The notes beneath the pieces were generated by a model. The model saw only the letters and a list, made by a program, of their open reading frames with translations, made no database searches and was not told where the DNA came from. From JAIROC01 sp031553535 (lineage in GTDB: Bacteria; Bacteroidota; Bacteroidia; Bacteroidales; WCHB1-69), in the NCBI GenBank assembly GCA_031553535.1, contig JAVBLM010000003.1, forward strand, positions 21,830 through 85,829: 64,000 bases of DNA, written 5' to 3'. The position numbers and the translations under genes were made by a program. Positions 61,687 through 64,000 of this stretch are shown here, piece after piece. The number at the start of each line of letters is the position of its first letter. Position 1 is the stretch's first letter.

Positions 61687-63462
61687 TTAATTTCTTTCCC
61701 CTGTAGAATCATTAGACAGATTGATCAGATAAGTATATAATTCTGTTGTTTCCAGTTCCATTTTAATGGCAAGGCGTTGTTTTTTCTTCCTGCAACCTTC
61801 CAGAGAGATATTCATCAGGGAAGCAATCTCTTTCATTTCCAGATCAAGGTATATATAAGAAAGAAAACGAATCTCGTTAACCGTCAAATTGGGGTGCTTT
61901 TCCCGTAAGGAGGATAAAAATACGGGATTGATCTTTTCGAAATAGATCAGGAATCCGTCGTATCCGATAAGTTCTTTCGATTGTATTTTTAATTGCCGTA
62001 TCATCGAATCTACCAAAGGGCTTTTTACATGAGGAGAGATGTCACAAAGTTGAGCCGTAATGTCATCGATCAGTGTTTTCTTACTCGATTGGATCATAAA
62101 TTCAGCAGTAAGCTGTTTGTTTTTTGCATCGATTTCATTATTTAACCGTTCCTGTTCCAACAAGGCGAAAACCTCCTGTTCTTTTAATTTCCGTTCCAAT
62201 AATAATTTTTCTTTACGTTCATTGTCCGATTTTTCCTGCTCTAACAATGCGGAGGTTTCCTGCTCTTTTAACTGTTGTTCCAGAATCATTTTCCGGCTCT
62301 TTTCTTTTTCAAGTTCCAGTTTGGTAATCAATTGTTCCTTTTCCATAATTATTTTTTGTTGCTTCGTTTTGGCAGACCGGATACGAAACATCCAGATTAA
62401 AATAGCCGTAAGGATCAGCATAAAAACCAATACGAAGATAAATAAAATACGTTCTGCTTTTTGTTTGGCTTTATTTTCTGCTAACAGTTTCTCCGACCCC
62501 AATAATTCAAATTTCACCTGGTTGGCCATGATATTGTTTTCCTCCATTATCTTGGCCAGAGAATCTTTTGCAATTATTAGAGAATCAAGATATCGTACTG
62601 ACGAATAGGGGTCGTTTATATCCAAGTAAAGTTTCGACAAATGTTCATATATTTCAAGGGTAAGGGGCAACTTGGAACAACCAGCTAACGCTTCTTTTGC
62701 TACCCGGATTGCTTTTGGGTATTCTTTCTCTTGTTGATATATCCGGGATAAATACAATAAAGTCTCTACCTTGAAATCATTCTCTAAGTTTTTCAAATGA
62801 AGGATATTCAAAGCCAGTTCTTCGGCTTTGTTGTATTCCCCTTCCAAATATAGCGTTTCCATCCGTACTGATTTCAGCAAATAATCCAGGTCTTTTTCTT
62901 TATTTTTTAGCATGGTAACAGCTATATTCAAATATTGTTCTGCTTCTTTCAACTCCCCTGTTTTATTTGCCAGAGAAGCTAAATTGGCCGCATATATTCC
63001 TGTCTTCAAACTATCCTGCAGTTGAATAGCCTCTTGATATGCTTTGTTTACATATTCTTTGGCTTTATCAAAATCTTTATTCAGGAAATATAAAGCAGAA
63101 ATATTATTCAATATCTTGAGCTCTTCTAGTTTGTATTCTTCACTTGACTCTTTTATAATTATTTGGTATGCTTCCAGGTAATACTTTATTGCATTTTCAT
63201 AATCAGCCATAAGTTGATAAGCGACAGCTAAGCTATTTAATGCTTTTGCTTTCAGATCAGTCCAATTATTTGTTTCTGCCAGTTTTTTGGCTTCAGTCGA
63301 TATTTCTATGTATTTTGCAAAGTTTTCCCGTGTGCGTTCTTGTTTGGCAGAATCTAAAAGTCTTTGGCAATATTCTCTTGTATTGCTACTTTCATATCCT
63401 GTCCCATACGTAAACAGCATAAAGAAAAGTAACAGAATTGTAGCAACAGATCTCCTTTTCAT
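61687..63462 (-). CDS. Membrane-anchored TPR protein with a C-terminal LuxR-type HTH
   Basis: 591 residues. Signal-type N-terminal helix, then TPR repeats over about 30-310 (AKALNSLAVAYQLMADYENAIKYYLEAYQ, ISALYFLNKDFDKAKEYVNKAYQ, YLSRIYQQEKEYPKAIRVAKEAL). A membrane helix (ILFIFVLVFMLILTAILIWMF, about 336-356) leads to a cytosolic coiled coil rich in KEQE/LLEQEK repeats. The last 100 residues (SLREKHPNLTVNEIRFLSYIYLDLEMKEIASLMNISLEGCRKKKQRLAIKM) form an LuxR/GerE-like HTH. The design is that of Bacteroidota one-component regulators that sense outside the membrane and bind DNA inside. Its targets are unknown; the giant T9SS gene lies downstream on the same strand. Confidence 0.85.
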   Translation of the reverse strand: MKRRSVATILLLFFMLFTYGTGYESSNTREYCQRLLDSAKQERTRENFAKYIEISTEAKKLAETNNWTDLKAKALNSLAVAYQLMADYENAIKYYLEAYQIIIKESSEEYKLEELKILNNISALYFLNKDFDKAKEYVNKAYQEAIQLQDSLKTGIYAANLASLANKTGELKEAEQYLNIAVTMLKNKEKDLDYLLKSVRMETLYLEGEYNKAEELALNILHLKNLENDFKVETLLYLSRIYQQEKEYPKAIRVAKEALAGCSKLPLTLEIYEHLSKLYLDINDPYSSVRYLDSLIIAKDSLAKIMEENNIMANQVKFELLGSEKLLAENKAKQKAERILFIFVLVFMLILTAILIWMFRIRSAKTKQQKIIMEKEQLITKLELEKEKSRKMILEQQLKEQETSALLEQEKSDNERKEKLLLERKLKEQEVFALLEQERLNNEIDAKNKQLTAEFMIQSSKKTLIDDITAQLCDISPHVKSPLVDSMIRQLKIQSKELIGYDGFLIYFEKINPVFLSSLREKHPNLTVNEIRFLSYIYLDLEMKEIASLMNISLEGCRKKKQRLAIKMELETTELYTYLINLSNDSTGERN

Positions 63463-63490
63463 TATATAGCAGTAGATTTAAAATGAAATA

Positions 63491-63498
63491 CAAATATA
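63491..63498 (-). promoter_or_regulatory. -7 box (TATATTTG, minus strand) of the TPR/HTH gene
   Basis: The plus strand reads CAAATATA, 28 bases before the start at 63462. Confidence 0.55.
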
Positions 63499-63861
63499 AT
63501 AAAAAATCGACAACAAAGTAACTCTTCCTCGAATTCCATGAAGTAGAAGCAGATGGCGCATATAAGCAAGATATACTACAATCTATGGTTATCTGTTGAC
63601 AGTAATCGGTTTGTTGTTACTATTAGAATGATCTTATTTGCTTCGTGATTAATTGAATTTGTATATTTATCGGCCTCTTAAAAAAAGACTTATTTTGTGA
63701 ACGATTTACAAGCATATGAGTGAACCCCTCCCTCCCAAGCAATCGTATGGAACAATAGCAAGCGAGTGGACAGTCCACACTTATAGGTGTGGATAGACCC
63801 TCCGGTTGAAGTTCCTGACCTCGGTTGTTTTATCTCTATAGGATTTACTTATAACCCACGA
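63499..63861. other. Intergenic stretch with overlapping hairpins
   Basis: No gene. GTGGAC-A-GTCCAC and CCACAC-TTATA-GGTGTGG (about 63766-63793) share bases, so only one can form at a time. Nothing identifies this as a known RNA; the neighbouring IS suggests it may be part of another mobile-element end. Confidence 0.3.
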
Positions 63862-64000
63862 TGTGTCGTCCTAAAATAGGTTGACCTAATTATACTACAA
63901 AATTACAAAAATTAGTGGACTGATGTTCACTAATTTTTTTATATACATTATTAGGAGTTTCCATATTTAAACTAAGATGTGGTCTGAAGTTATTATAGAT
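63862..64000 (-). mobile_element. IS3-family insertion sequence, 3' end (continues beyond window)
   Basis: The outer end TGTCGTCCTAAAATAGGTTG (from about 63864) is a terminal inverted repeat of the type seen in IS3-family elements; the exact boundary (63862-63864) is uncertain. It is followed inward by the end of a transposase gene on the minus strand. The other end lies outside the window. Confidence 0.7.
63890..64000 (-). CDS. IS3-family transposase OrfB, C-terminal fragment
   Basis: Read on the minus strand from the window edge: IYNNFRPHLSLNMETPNNVY and a short tail, ending at the TAA complement at 63890-63892. YN-x-x-RPH-x-x-L-x-x-x-TP is the conserved C-terminus of DDE integrase-core (rve) transposases of the IS3 family. 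Only the last 36 codons are in the window. The fragment is too short to judge whether the transposase is intact. Confidence 0.8.
   Translation of the reverse strand: MYNNFRPHLSLNMETPNNVYKKISEHQSTNFCNFVV

Overview
The window is a chromosomal segment of an AT-rich member of the Bacteroidota, most likely order Bacteroidales. The evidence is type IX secretion (T9SS) sorting domains of both type A and type B, a Wza/Wzc capsule export pair, Bacteroidota-style -7 promoter boxes (TAnnTTTG) 5' of many genes on both strands, the near absence of Shine-Dalgarno motifs, and a fermentative gene set (pyruvate phosphate dikinase, methylmalonyl-CoA mutase subunit, pruA). I cannot name the genus.

Layout. (1) 1-11.8 kb: one-directional capsule/exopolysaccharide locus. 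It holds a broken and an intact F420-dehydrogenase-like iron-sulfur protein, a polysaccharide pyruvyl transferase, a Wzy-type polymerase, a WbsX-type protein, a frameshifted glycosyltransferase remnant, two glycosyltransferases, a sugar epimerase/dehydratase, then wza and wzc. The Wzc lacks the usual C-terminal tyrosine cluster. (2) 11.8-17.1 kb, minus strand: DUF454 membrane protein, ppdK, and a mutA without an adjacent mutB. (3) 17.9-28.5 kb, plus strand: rarA, a DUF389 membrane protein, a 1182-residue T9SS type B surface protein, tyrS, a beta-barrel-like protein with a C8 tract, and pruA. (4) 29.8-42.2 kb: ctpA-like protease, O-antigen ligase-like protein, a TPR protein, and a GtrB/GtrII-like glucosylation module with further membrane and glycosyltransferase genes. 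(5) 42.6-63.5 kb: secreted and surface proteins. These are a T9SS type A beta-helix protein, small lipoproteins, a PorE-like TPR/propeller/OmpA protein, mtnN, a 3309-residue T9SS cargo with two ALK-type glycine-rich domains, and a membrane-bound TPR/HTH regulator. (6) The right edge enters an IS3-family element.

The intergenic DNA is unusually rich in structure. A 42-bp tandem hairpin repeat occurs at four loci (about 33.1, 45.9, 49.5 and 61.4 kb), keeping its stem while the stem sequence changes. Unrelated 41-bp (29.2 kb) and 22-bp (17.6 kb) hairpin arrays also occur. Dispersed palindromic elements (arms GAACTTGTCAAAAGTT; core CTCGCAATGAC/GTCATTGCGAG; a 29-bp TTAACTTTGTTGA unit) sit in several gaps, one apparently inserted in one copy of a direct repeat flanking rarA. 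These arrays have no spacers and are not CRISPRs. They are the least explained signal in the window.

The functional theme is the cell envelope: polysaccharide synthesis and export, O-antigen ligation and decoration, and T9SS secretion with cargo. Housekeeping genes are interspersed.
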